The position numbers and the translations under genes are program-made. The notes under the pieces are model-generated. The model was given only the letters and a program-made list of their open reading frames with translations. It was not told where the DNA came from and ran no database searches. Positions 29,888 through 40,644 of a DNA stretch of 46,527 nt are shown one piece after another. Position 1 is the stretch's first letter. Each line of letters starts with the position of its first letter. This DNA is from Mastigamoeba balamuthi (lineage: Eukaryota > Evosea > Mastigamoebida > Mastigamoebidae), in NCBI GenBank assembly GCA_902651635.1, contig CACRSC010000017.1, forward strand, positions 402,229 through 448,755, read 5' to 3'.

Positions 29888-32143
29888 TCACGAGGCGTAC
29901 GGGATCACGAACCGAGGCTCCGTCTCTTCACCCTCGCGAGTGCCCGGGCACGACACAGTCATAACAACAGCGGTGCCCTTGGACTCGACGCGCACCCCAG
30001 ACGGGTTGGCAGCGAACGGCAGAGGCAGGATCTGGTTCTGGTTGACCATCGTGATGGTCTGGCACCCTGCGGGCAAACCACAGTCAGCCGGGTCACGCTC
30101 TTGCATGAGCACGCGAGAGGGGCGCGTACTGTCATCGGTGCTGGTCTCCTCGTGCGAGACCTTGGCCACGAGCTCGCGGCCGTTCTTCTGCAGGGTGACT
30201 GCGATGCTGTAGGCGATGCTGCCGGGCTGTATCGTCATCGCGATCTCCCCGTTGGCCGCGCACTCTGCGGCGACCGTGAACGCCTTGGAGGGCGCAGCGG
30301 TGTCGGCCGGCAGCAGGACCTTGTCGACGATGAGCACCTCGGACCCCGTCGCCTTGCGCAGGTTGATCTGCAGGTTCCCGTCGCGCACCTCGACCGTCGC
30401 CCCGTGCGGCACAAACACAAACGGCACTGCGGGGCCCGGCCAGTGAGCCGCCGCAGAGGAGGGAGGAGGGCCGTCGACTCGCACCTGTGAACTTGTCCCT
30501 GTAGAAGCCGCCGCGGCTGTCGGGGTACTGCACGATGATCGTCTGGCCCTGCGTCGTGACGCTGCACTGCGACTTGGCGACGGGCAGCGGGCCCAGGTCG
30601 ACGCGGACAAACTGCGACGCCGGCGGGGCCACCGCGGGCTTGGCGCACGTCTGCGGCTTGACCGACGCGTGCGGGTCGGGCGACGCCGCCGAGGCCGGCC
30701 TCAGCTGCGGGCTGGCGACGAGCACGGGCTGCGCCACAGGCTCTGGCGGCGGCACGCTGCGCACGACCGTGGCCTCGCCGCGGGCGAACGAGTCCAGGTC
30801 GTCGAGCAGGCTGTCGAGGCGGTCGACCTTGGCCGTCTTGGCGTCGGCAGAGGCCCTCTTGGACCCCTCCTGGGCGCTGGCCACTGCGGGCTTGCAGGAG
30901 AACTCGACCGACATGTGCGCCGTCTGCTCCTGGGGGCCCGGGGCCCTGCTCTCGCTGGCCGCAGGCGGCGGCGAGCTGGGCTTGCCGAAGGACACCTCCA
31001 CGGCCACCCCCGCGCGCTCCTTGTGCGGCTCGCTCGCGGCCTGCTGCTGCGGCTCGCTGGGCTTGTAGCTGACCTCCACGGCCACGCGCGCCTCCTTGGG
31101 CGGCTCGCTTCTCTGCGTCGGCGGCGGCGAGGACTTGGAGATCTGCGAGATGAGGTCGTCCAGCTCCGAGATGGCCGCGGGGCTCGGCTTGGCCTCGGCC
31201 CTCTGCGCCTGCTGCGGCGCCGAGGGCCTCGCTGCCGCCCGCGGGGCCGCGTTGGGCGAGCACGGCGCTGCCTGCGACTCCCTCCCCTGCGCCGGGGCCA
31301 CGCTCACATGCGCCACGGCCACCGTCGACGTCCGCGCTCCCGCCGGCTGCTGCCCCGCCGCTGGCCTCGTGCTCTGCTGCTGCGCTGGCCTGGGCACCAC
31401 AGCAGCGACGGTCTCCTTCTTCGTGACGACCACGTGGACGCCGGCGGCCGACGGCGGCTGCTCGCGCGACACGGGGCGCAGGGCGGTCGCCGGGGAGGGC
31501 GAGGGGCGGGCGCTGGGCGAGCCCTGGGGCCCCGCGTCCCTCGTCTTGGGCGTCGGGCGGAGTCCTGCCCTCAGCTGGTCCGCTGGCGGCAGCACGAAGC
31601 CCATCCCGGCCCCCCCGCCCGCCCCGGGCTTGCGCGCGCCCGCCGGCCCGCCCGGTGCGCCTCCGGGGCCTCCGGGGCCGCCACCGGGCGCTGGCGAGGA
31701 CTCTGGGGCAGCGGCGGAACGGCCGTCAATGCGGAGCAGAGGCCCCCAGCGCCCAGTTTCATTTTCAAAAAACAGAACCGCCCCATTTTCGGTCGGTGCG
31801 CGTTGAAACCCGTGGTTCGAAAAGGGCACGAAAACCAAAGACCGTTGGGGCGGAGGGGACGGAGGCCGCACTGCTGCTCATCGCCGAGGAGCGGTCGTTG
31901 GTCTGCGTGTGCTTGAGCTTCTTGCCCGACTGGATCTGGCCCAGCAGGGCAGCCCTGCCCGCGCTGCCCGCCGGCTGGTCCGCGGGAGCCCAATGAGAGT
32001 GGGCCGCAGGTCAGTGGCTGCGACTGCGAATGCGAATGCGACGGGGGCGACGCTGGGGGAGGACGCACGGGCGCGAATGCGGGTGGCGGAGGGGGCCCCG
32101 GCGGCGGCGGGGGTGGCGGGGGAGCACAGCACTCGTCGCTCAT
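29888..32143 (-). CDS. WIP/verprolin-like actin regulator
   Basis: About 635 aa in five exons (32143-32069, 31974-31836, 31702-30485, 30426-30130, 30066-29888). It opens MSDECCAP with a polyproline block (P8-G-P5, profilin-type), then a WH2 actin-binding motif, RAALLGQIQSGKKLKHTQT, followed by NDRSSA. This order (poly-Pro, WH2, NDRS) is the WIP/verprolin N-terminus. A long Pro/Ala/Gly region contains ELDDLISQIS and LDSLLDDLDSF, the latter like an LD motif. The C-terminal region of about 200 residues (FVFVPHGATVEVRDGNLQIN onward) is beta-rich and not assigned. The intron 2 donor (GTTTTC, 31835) is the least certain. The intron at 30067-30129 is 63 nt, stop-free and in frame. An AAGATATTTTTC element lies about 95 nt upstream. 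Confidence 0.72.
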
Positions 32144-32268
32144 GGCAGAGGGGCCAGAGTTCACAGTCGATAGTCCGATGCGGTTGTGTTGTGCTCGTAA
32201 CCGCTAGATTTCCCTCCCTGCGACGTCACCAACAGAGAAAAATATCTTCCAGTGAGCGTGTGTGTGGG
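32144..32268. promoter_or_regulatory. Compact bidirectional promoter, WIP-like / calpain
   Basis: Only 125 bp separate the two start codons. AAGATATTTTTC lies on the minus strand at 32248-32237, the same 12 bases seen before SAHH. It is about 95 nt from the WIP-like ATG and only about 20 nt from the calpain ATG, so it most likely serves the WIP-like gene. Confidence 0.4.
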
Positions 32269-35200
32269 ATGGACAGCGGGACCGGCGGACGCGACCCCAA
32301 ACTCTCCGTCCGAGAGCTGTTCGCGCGGTTCGTCGCCTCGGCCCCGCGCCCGCACTGACGCGCCGGGCGTGTGGGCAGCGTCGCACCGTCGGGTGTCGTG
32401 CGGGCCGAGGGCCTCGCGGAGCTGCTGGGCTGCCTCGGGATGCCCACCAGCCGCAGTGCGCTGCCCGCCAGGCTCCCCCGGGGATGCCTCTACGTCCCTC
32501 TGAGCCTGCTCGCCAGTGGTGCTGGACGAGGTGCTGGCGCGGGTGGACATGAACCACTCGGGGAGCGTGGAGAGCAAGGTCCCCTCTCTCTGCCCTCTCC
32601 GGTCCCCTCGCTAGCCCATCTCAATTGTCTCCCGCTCCCTCTCGGGTGCCGCAGGCGTTTGTGGAGTGGTGGTGCCAGGAGGACGTGGCTGCCCTCAGCA
32701 GGAGGCTGTCGCTGCTCGTGCGAGCTGAAGGTTCGCTTCCTAACGTCTGTGTTGTGTGCCTACAGTGGGGCCCACACGCATCCAACTCTGCTCGCGCTCT
32801 GGGTTCAGAGTGCTTTCTCCGGTCGGTGCACAACGGCTACAGCTGTGCCGTATCCTGGCCCCAATTGGAGGTGCCTGCCCCCTTCCATATCTGCTGCCCG
32901 TGGCCGCTCATCTCACCTTGATGGCCCAGTCGCTGCATGCGGCGTTGGTGAGCCAGCAGCTCACAGGCCTCGGATTTCCCGAGTGGCTGGCGGACATCGA
33001 CCCCGACCGCACGCTNNNNNNNNNNNNNNNNNNNNNNNNNNNNNNNNNNNNNNNNNNNNNNNNNNNNNNNNNNNNNNNNNNNNNNNNNNNNNNNNNNNNN
33101 NNNNNNNNNNNNNNNNNNNNNNNNNNNNNNNNNNNNNNNNNNNNNNNNNNNNNNNNNNNNNNNNNNNNNNNNNNNNNNNNNNNNNNNNNNNNNNNNNNNN
33201 NNNNNNNNNNNNNNNNNNNNNNNNNNNNNNNNNNNNNNNNNNNNNNNNNNNNNNNNNNNNNNNNNNNNNNNNNNNNNNNNNNNNNNNNNNNNNNNNNNNN
33301 NNNNNNNNNNNNNNNNNNNNNNNNNNNNNNNNNNNNNNNNNNNNNNNNNNNNACCCCCCCAGAGCCTTACTGCCCCGTTTGCCACCGCAAGTGTCGACTT
33401 CGCGAAGCTCATCTCGTGGCTCACGAGCAAGACGTGCCCTGAGAAGAGCGCGGTCCAGCTGCGGCTCATCGAGAGCTACAAGCGCGACAAGATGATCTTC
33501 GAGGACCGTGCGCTGCCCGGGCGAGCAGAACCCTCGGCCCCCTGACACGCGGCGCCCCCCCAGAGGAGTTCGGGGAGAGCACGTGGATGCACGCGAGGTG
33601 CTTCATCGACGGCCCCACGCTGTTCGGGGAGCGGATCAGCCCGTGCTGCATCATCCAGGGAGGGCTTGGCGACTGCTTCCTCCTCAGCGCCCTCAGCGTC
33701 CTCGCGGAGCGCCCGCACAGGATCAGGGCGCTGTTCTGCCGCCACACGGACAACGGCTACGGCTGCTACTGCGTCTCGATGCACCACCAGGGGCTCTCGA
33801 GCGACGTCATCCTCGACGAGCGGTTCCCCGTGGAGGATCCCGAGCGGGTGGAGCCCTCGCTCTGCCCCCGAAGAGTGCGCACGAGGCCCCTGTACAGCAG
33901 CACCCGTGGCTCCGAGCTGTGGGTGATGCTCCTCGAGGTCAGTTGACCCGCCCACGCTCGTTGAGCTGAGCTCTCTCTCTCTTCTGCTTCCCGCGCCCTC
34001 GCAGAAGGCCTACGCGAAGGTTAACGACGGGTACGGCAACATCATGAGCGGGGACGTCGTGACGGCGATGACGGACCTCACGGGCGCTCCCGTGGTCGTC
34101 AAGGACTGCGACAACGACTGGGAGCAGTGGCACCCTGGGGCCATGTTCGGTTTCCTGCTCGACCACAAGAGATCCGGCCACACAGTGTGCTGCAGCCTGC
34201 GCTCGGAGCTCCCCAGCACCGTCGTGAGGCACCTGGGGCTCGTCTCGAACCACTCGTACGCCCTCCTGCAGGTCCGCGAGGTGTACCTCAACGGCTCGGC
34301 CCCCGCGGTGCGCGTGGTGCAGCTGCGCAACCCCTGGTAAGGCCTCCCGTTCGCGTTGCCGTCTCCCGCGCACTGAAGCCACACGCAGGGGCGACACCGA
34401 GTGGAACGGGGCGTGGTCCGAGGACGACACCGTGTGGACAGAGGAGCTGCGCAGCGCGCTGAACGCGCAGGTCGGGGACGACGGGGTGTTCTGGATGGCG
34501 CTCGAGGACTTCTGCGACCACTTTGGCCGCGTGGTCGTCAGCCTCGTGCAGGACGGATACCGCAGCACGACGATAGCGCACTCGATGGCCTCGGACGCCG
34601 ACGCGTTCTCCGTCGTCGCGGGCTCCGAGTGCCGCGCGTCGCTCACTCTGTTCCAGCACGACATCCAAGCCGACCAGTACGGGAACCCGCCAGCCCTGCG
34701 GCTGCGCCTCTCGCGCGCGGAGCCCCCGTTCGACCTCGTCGTCGAGTCGTCGCCGCTGTTCGTCAGCTGCGAGCAGCTGTTCTCGCCCGAGTGCGCGCTG
34801 TCGCAGGGCAAGTACACGCTCACGGTCGAGAGGCACCCGCTCTTCGCCTCCAGCGACGTCTCGTTCGCGCTCGGGCTCTACTGCTCTGCCAGCGACGTCT
34901 CGATACGCCCCGCGGCCCAGACGCGGGCGCTCCCTCCCTCCCCGCCGACGACCCCCGCACCTCTTCCGCCTTCGGTGTGTCCGCCAGCAGCCCCCACGTG
35001 GCCTGCACCGCGGGCACCAGAGCTCCCGCCGCAGATGGCGGCGATGATGGTGACGACGCCCAGGCTCATCGCGAGGCCCGCGTGGGTGCCGCTGCTGCCC
35101 GGCACGCGCATCCCCGCGGTGTCCGTCGGCGGCAGGCCCGCGTGCCACAACCCGCTCACGTGCGCGCTGTTCTTCTCGGGCGACAAGAGCTCCGAGCTGT

Positions 35201-35523
35201 GGGCCGAGCACGCGGCCCAGAGGTCGCACGTGTGCCTCGAGGGCGCCGCGTGCCCGGCGCTGGCCGACGCTGAGCACTGCTGGGTGGCGATGCACATGGA
35301 CAAGGACGAGTGCCCCGACGGGCCCCTCTGCCCGCACACGACCAACCCGGGCCACAGGTACATGTTCAGGCACGCGGGCCTCTGGGACTTCATGCTCCGC
35401 TGCCGCCTGGGCCCCACGTGCCGCCTGCGGGGCGTCGCGAGCCACGACCTGCGCTACTTCCACTGCGAGTGGTCGCCTGAGGTCCCCATGTGCTCAGCCG
35501 ACGACAGACGCGTCTGGCGCTGA
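32269..35523 (+). CDS. Calpain-type cysteine protease with zinc fingers
   Basis: Calcium-dependent papain-fold protease, partial because of a 337-N gap. Exons start at 32269 (MDSGTGGRDPKLSVRELFAR), with EF-hand-like segments (VDMNHSGSVESKAF fits a D-x-N-x-S-G loop). After the gap: 33363-33507, 33564-33937, 34005-34336 and 34389-35523. The catalytic triad is intact: Cys in QGGLGDCFLLSAL (usual GDCW is GDCF), His in LVSNHSYALLQV and Asn in VQLRNPWGDTEWNGAW. A C2L-like beta region (VVVSLVQDGYRS to YTLTVERHPLF) follows. The last 130 residues carry at least three C-x5-C-x7-H-x5-H units (CLEGAAC, CPDGPLC, CRLGPTC), one residue longer than the PAR-binding PBZ finger, plus a variant (CHNPLTC). This tail is not a usual calpain part. 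Intron donors include GTTCGT, GTGCGC and GTTCGC. Confidence 0.85.
33016..33352. other. Assembly gap (337 N) inside calpain
   Basis: A run of N between the N-terminal EF-hand-like exons (ending GFPEWLADIDPDRT) and the exon SLTAPFATASVDFAK. An unknown number of residues and at least one intron boundary are lost. Confidence 0.95.
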
Positions 35524-35747
35524 TGCTGCCCCCAAACCCCCGAATTCAGTCTCGCTCGCCGGATTCGTCTCATCGCAACACGTCACCCCGCTGCCCAGCG
35601 ACGGGCGATCCATGCCACCCCGCCCGATTTTTTGCGGCTGTGCCGATTCGGGCTGACGTGGAGCCGTGCCTCACTGCAAGGAAGAGAAAAAGAAAAGAAA
35701 AACAAAACAAAGGTGCCCCGTGGGCGTTGTTGTGTTGTGGCACACGG

Positions 35748-37052
35748 ATGTCGTCGGACACGCCCTCGAGCACCATCAACGAGGAGCACTCGCCGTCCCC
35801 CGTCGACGAGTCGATGGCGCTCAACGCTGTGCGACCGGGGCTGCCCCTCTCCCAGGAGGGGCGGGGGGGGAGACGCCCACAGTCCGCCGTGGTCGTCGCT
35901 GTGTAACCGGAGGAGCTGCCCCGCCCCCCCTCCTCTCTGCTGCAGGCGCTCAAAGAGGGGCCGCTGCGCATCCGGTTCGGGTCCAAGGGCGCGTGGAGCT
36001 CCGTCGCCGCGTCCCTGTCGCCAGACACCATCTCCTTGCGCGACACGTTCAGCGCGGAATCGCCGGTTCGCCCCCCAGTAAAGCGGCGCCCTCCGCGCAG
36101 TTGATTTACCAGGAACTTTTTTTCCTAACGCGAACGGCCGCTACCGGGTTTTTTTCCCGAGAAGTTGCTCGGCTGCGAGGGGATCACGCTGCCCACGGGC
36201 GGCGTCCGAGCGGTGGACGCGGGCTGGGACACCGTGTTCTGCGTGACGCTGGCCGACGGGCGCGTGCTGCAGGCCGCCGCGGCCACCGCGCTGGACAGGG
36301 ACTCGTGGGTCGCCAGCCTCCGCCTCTGCTGCCGTCCGTGCCACGAAGCCCCCTGCCCAGCCACCGCCCTGACTCTCGTCCCCCTCCCTCCCCCTCCAGC
36401 CAAGCTCGATCCCGTGGCTCGACGTCAGAGCAGGTGCGCTGCCGTGGACTGCGTACTGGACCCGCAGTACTCGATGCCCGAGCCGCTGGAGCAGCTGCCC
36501 AGCAACGAAGGGCGGCTGACGGCCAGCAGCAGGCGCGCGCAGGAGCGCCACATGATCAGGTCCGCCTTCGTCACGTCGCAGGGCGGCAGCAGCACCAGCA
36601 GCGGCAGCGTTGGCAGCGCCAAGCACGGCCTGCTGCGGGAGCCTCGGTCGCGGCGCCCGAGCCCGTCGCAGCGCCTGACGATCGGGCCGCAGCACCTGCT
36701 CAACATCAACCGCCCGGCGCTGGCAGACGTCCTGTTCGAGGGCCAGACGGCGACGGGGTCCGACACGGCCACGGTGCCGCTCTCCGAGGTGCCCGGGGAG
36801 GCCTCTGCGCTTGCAGAGGAGGCGCTGGGGTCGGCGGCGTGGGCCCAGGGGTGCTCGTCGGGTGCCACGACGAGCGCGGGGCCGGTGCTGGGGTGGGCCA
36901 GGACAGGGGCGGCCGCGGGCACACAGAGGGCAGCAGGCACAGAACACACGACGTGCTCCCGACCGCCGCAACTGCAGTGGGTGCGGGGGCGGAAGAGGAG
37001 AGACGCAGACGGGTCGTTGTCAGCAACGACCACACTCCCCTCAACTCCCTGA
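35748..37052 (+). CDS. PH-domain protein
   Basis: Exons 35748-35828, 35946-36065, 36162-36333 and 36400-37052 (about 341 aa). Residues about 28-115 form a PH-like domain: LKEGPLRIRFGSKGAWSSV as first strands, DTISLRD, CEGITLPTGGV, DTVFCVTLADGRVLQAAA and the closing helix DRDSWVASLRLCC with its invariant Trp. PH domains bind phosphoinositides or proteins at membranes. The rest is low-complexity (RRPSPSQRL, GSSTSSGSVGS) without a catalytic domain. The donor at 36066 is GTTCGC, and its acceptor (CCCGAG|AAG at 36161) is weaker than the others. The start was chosen for the short acidic leader MSSDTPSSTINEEH. Confidence 0.65.
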
Positions 37053-37712
37053 GAACGGCCCTCAGCACGCGAAACGCTGTATAGCAAACAAGTCCACGTG
37101 TCCATAAGCCATTCAATTCCTTGCCTATCAGGCCTTTGTGTTTGACAGTTGGCAGGAAGCCCAGACAACCCACTGCAGATGAGGGGCGCAATCGTGGGAT
37201 CTCCCAGCACATACGGCACTGTGCGAGTCTCAGGAAACTCCAGCAGAACTACAAGACTGAGCACAACACCTAAGTACCAGACCACCCTTCTCATGGCCGC
37301 GGTGTCATACTCGCCCTGCCGGCATTGATCTGACAGGAACAATCCAAAGTCTCCTCTAGAGATCCCGCCTGCGCACTGGTTGCTGTTCGCTCTCCATACT
37401 GGCGAGAGAGCAACAACTATCCGAGCTTCCTAGAAAGGCATCACTGCCAACTCCAACCTGCTTCTTTGTCCAGGTAACCTGGGAGTGGTACCCAGTCACG
37501 CGTGCCGGGCCGGTACCAGGAGGACGCCGGTCGCGAACTCTCTCCCTTGCCGGGTTCTTCTCGGCTCACGCATCCCCGCTGAATCAGGAAACGATCTCCA
37601 AGCGCGGCCTGCCGAGGTCATTTCCGATCTGTGTGAATTGCCGGGGCTCTACCCTCTCGCACAGGCAGGCTTCCACAACTATTTTTGTCTCCGGGGCACC
37701 CACCCACGTCGA
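37053..37712. other. Intergenic, possible two-TM relic on minus strand
   Basis: A minus frame at 37150-37310 reads MRRVVWYLGVVLSLVVLLEF then PETRTV, and the overlapping frame shows LQWVVWA. FPE-x-R and WVV are reminiscent of gene A, but a splice or frameshift must be assumed. No other gene is seen. Confidence 0.25.
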
Positions 37713-40466
37713 ATGCAGCGCTGCCCCACGAACCTCGTCGTCAACGCCCGCGTGGACACGAAGACCGCGGACCAAGGCCGAAAGCTGTCGATGCGAGCCG
37801 CGGTCTCTCTGACGGTCTGCACGATGGTCTCGGTGGCCGTGATGACCGTGCTGATCCCCACGGCCGTCCTGTGGGCCCGGTCGATCAACAACCTCTCCAA
37901 CACCGCCATGGCCTCGCTCGAGGAGCAGAGCGCCATGTACCGCGCCTCTGTCATGCGCAGGTACGCGGAGAACTTCAAGAGCCAGATCGACCTGCCCGTC
38001 TCGATCGTCGAGAGGCTGCAGGCGATGGCCCTCGTCCCCTTCTCTCGGCTGCACAACAGCTCCGCGCACGAGCTCGCGCAGGCCTTCCACAGCGCCTTCT
38101 ACGAGTCGGCCCTCCGCATGTGGCCCAGCATCACCGAGCTCGTGAGACCCGCCCTGCCTGCCTGCCCCCCCAAACCCGACAATCAACACACACCCGCGAA
38201 TTCACTGCCGAATTCGTCGGAACTGTAGACTTGTGCGTGGAAGAACGCGCAGGGGGAGCACGCGTTCTTCGTCGTCTACCAGCAGGGCATCTACGGGATC
38301 TACGACTGGGAGCCTGCGGCGGCCAACAACATGACGCTGGCGTGGTTCTGGTACAACCACAGCGTGCCGACGGGCCGCTCGGCCGGCTGGCTGCGCTACA
38401 ACCTGTCCGGGAGGCCCTGGTGGCGCCACGCGATCGTCACGGCAGACGCCAACGGCATGACGTGGACGGGGCCCTTCTACTCGATCACGCCCGGCATGCA
38501 GAACATCCTGCTGTTCACCATCCTCGTGCCGGACCCCACGGGCTCGGGGACCACGATTCTGCTGCTGCACCAGTACAAGGTCAACTGGATGTCGAGCTAC
38601 TTCCACGAGATGAAGCACTCGCCCAACGGCTGGGCGCTGCTGCTCAACGCCGCCGACCTCACGATGATCGCGGGGTCGCCTGGCTACCCCTCGCTGAGCC
38701 CCTCGCGGGTCGCGTACAACGCTCTGCACAGCCCCAACCAGTCCGTTGTGGAGATCGTGACCGAGTGGAAGGCCATCTCGCCCGGTGGGGTGCTCGAAGA
38801 GGCCAACTTCGTGGTCCACGCGGGCCTTGATGTGTTCGTCGACGTCGCGGAGATCCAGGAGCCCGGGGACCTGAAGATGTGGCTGATCCTCGTGACCCCT
38901 ATCAGCGACCTGCTCGGGGAGGTCACCGCAGCCCACGACGCCATCGAGCGGTCGTCGATGCGCACCGTCGTCATCCTGATCGGTGTCGAGCTGGGCGTCA
39001 TGGCGCTCTCGGTGCTGGGATCCGGGGCCATGGGGGCTCTGCTGGTGACGCCGCTCCTCTCGCTCTCCAACCAGATGAAGAAGATCGCCGCCATGAACCT
39101 CTCCGACATCTCCGATAGCAGAACTCCTCGCAGCTCCATCCGCGAGGTGTATACCGTGCGCGTTCACTCGCTCGCCTTCCTTGTCTCCCGCCCGCCCAGC
39201 TAATACGACCTCTGCCCGCCCACTCAGCTGGAGCTCGAGGCGGACAGGATGTCCACGGTTCTCTCAGCATTGTGCGTGTACTCGAACCGTTTGACGCGGA
39301 CTCACCAGCACTCCCAGCTCGATCTACGTGCCCACCGCAGTCGTCAAGTACCTCGTGCAGAACAGGCTGAGGCCAGCGGTCGGCGTTAAGAAGATGCACG
39401 CGACTGTGATGTTTCTCGACGTGGCCAACTTCACACACTCGATGGAGATCATTGGCCCCACCGTCATCATCTCAGTCTTGGAGGCGATGTTTGATGGTGC
39501 GCCCCTCTGGCGCCCCTCCGTCCCTCAGACCAAAAACCCTCAGTGTTCTCCACGATCCTGGTCAAGAACGGGGCGACTATCGACAAGTACATCGGGGATG
39601 TGAGCACGCCGAAGTCGAGCAATCTGTTGCACTCACCATAGGATGCGTTTATCAGAGCATCATGACGATGTGGGGGTGCCCGGAGCCCGTGGACCACACG
39701 GAGAAGAGGGCGTGCGAGTCTGCGTGCGACATCATGGCGGCCCTGGTAGACCTGAACAAGGGCTTCCAAGAGCAATACGGTTTCACGATGTCCATCCGCA
39801 TGGGCTGGCACTCGGGGGAGGTCTATGCAGGCAATGTCGGGTGCTCTTCGAGACTCAACTATACCGTTCTTGGTGCCCTTCTCAGCCTATCATCGGTTCT
39901 CAAGCGAGTTTGTCTTACCATCTCGCTCGTATAGGAAACACTGTGAATCTGGCAGCCCGCCTGGAGCCAGTGAACAAGGTATGGCCACCTCCAATCACGC
40001 AACACGGGGTCTAATGGAGCCGCAGGAGTACGCGACGGTGTGCTGCACGAGCGACAGCATTCGCACCAGCGACGATGTCTCGCAGTGCGCCCTCATTTAT
40101 GATGTACACGGCCACCATTCTGACACACGAGTGGGGGTCCTCAGGTTCTCGTTCCGGTGCCTGGGCAGGGCCTTTGTCAAGGGGTTTGCCAGCAGGGTCC
40201 TGACCCACGAGTTTCTGGGGAGAACCGCCGACCTCTCAGAAGAGCAGGAGGAACAGCTCCGCGACTACGCCGGCATCGACAACGCCCTGACGCACGACGA
40301 CGAGGACATGGACAGAGTGCTGTCCATGCTGAAGGAGTACGTGGCCGGGCACCCGGACGACGAGACCGCAGCCCTCGTCATGGCGACGGTCCACGCGCCT
40401 CTGGAGGAGATCGCAGGAGCTCTGCGCCCGTCCGGGTCGCGCATGTCGTACATGTCCCACATGTGA
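37713..40466 (+). CDS. Transmembrane class III nucleotidyl cyclase
   Basis: About 747 aa in nine exons (37713-38141, 38253-39146, 39228-39271, 39318-39496, 39544-39599, 39656-39872, 39935-39978, 40026-40084, 40145-40466). TM1 (SLTVCTMVSVAVMTVLIPTA) and TM2 (VVILIGVELGVMALSVLG) bracket an extracellular sensor of about 330 residues, Cache-like in layout. A HAMP-like stretch (TPLLSLSNQMKKIAAMNLSD) leads to KYVPT-type linker YVPTAVVKYLV and one cyclase domain. That domain has metal Asp in VMFLDVANFT, second Asp in IDKYIGD-SIM, HSGEVYAGNVG and the transition-state pair in GNTVNLAARLE. The Lys before the second metal Asp favours ATP as substrate. One domain per chain implies a homodimer. An acidic tail of about 100 residues follows. 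Every small exon fits the family only with the splices given. Confidence 0.9.
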
Positions 40467-40523
40467 GGGCTCTACTACAGGCCCAGTGTACCGATAGCAC
40501 TCGGGGAGTATACGTAAAAATCC

Positions 40524-40529
40524 AATAAA
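40524..40529 (+). terminator. Polyadenylation signal AATAAA
   Basis: AATAAA lies 58 nt after the cyclase stop codon, in the short gap before the next gene. Confidence 0.4.
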
Positions 40530-40644
40530 CGTGGATCTGCACGTCACCGTGGGTTGAGATTTGTGGCCCCTGCGCCTATTTTTGGTGCTCGCCTCAGGCA
40601 TTGGTGAGGCTACTCCGCGGGACGCCCGACCGACCAGCCGGCTC

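Noticed and set aside
30669-31916. Long plus-strand open frame antisense to the WIP-like gene
   Set aside because: Arg/Leu/His-rich shadow; the minus frame has poly-Pro, WH2 and matching splice sites.
34288-35463. Minus-strand open frame opposite calpain
   Set aside because: Shadow of the calpain C-terminus; no family resemblance.
37485-37712. In-frame extension upstream of the cyclase start
   Set aside because: The stretch is not protein-like and lacks conserved features; Met at 37713 gives a short cytosolic arm before TM1.
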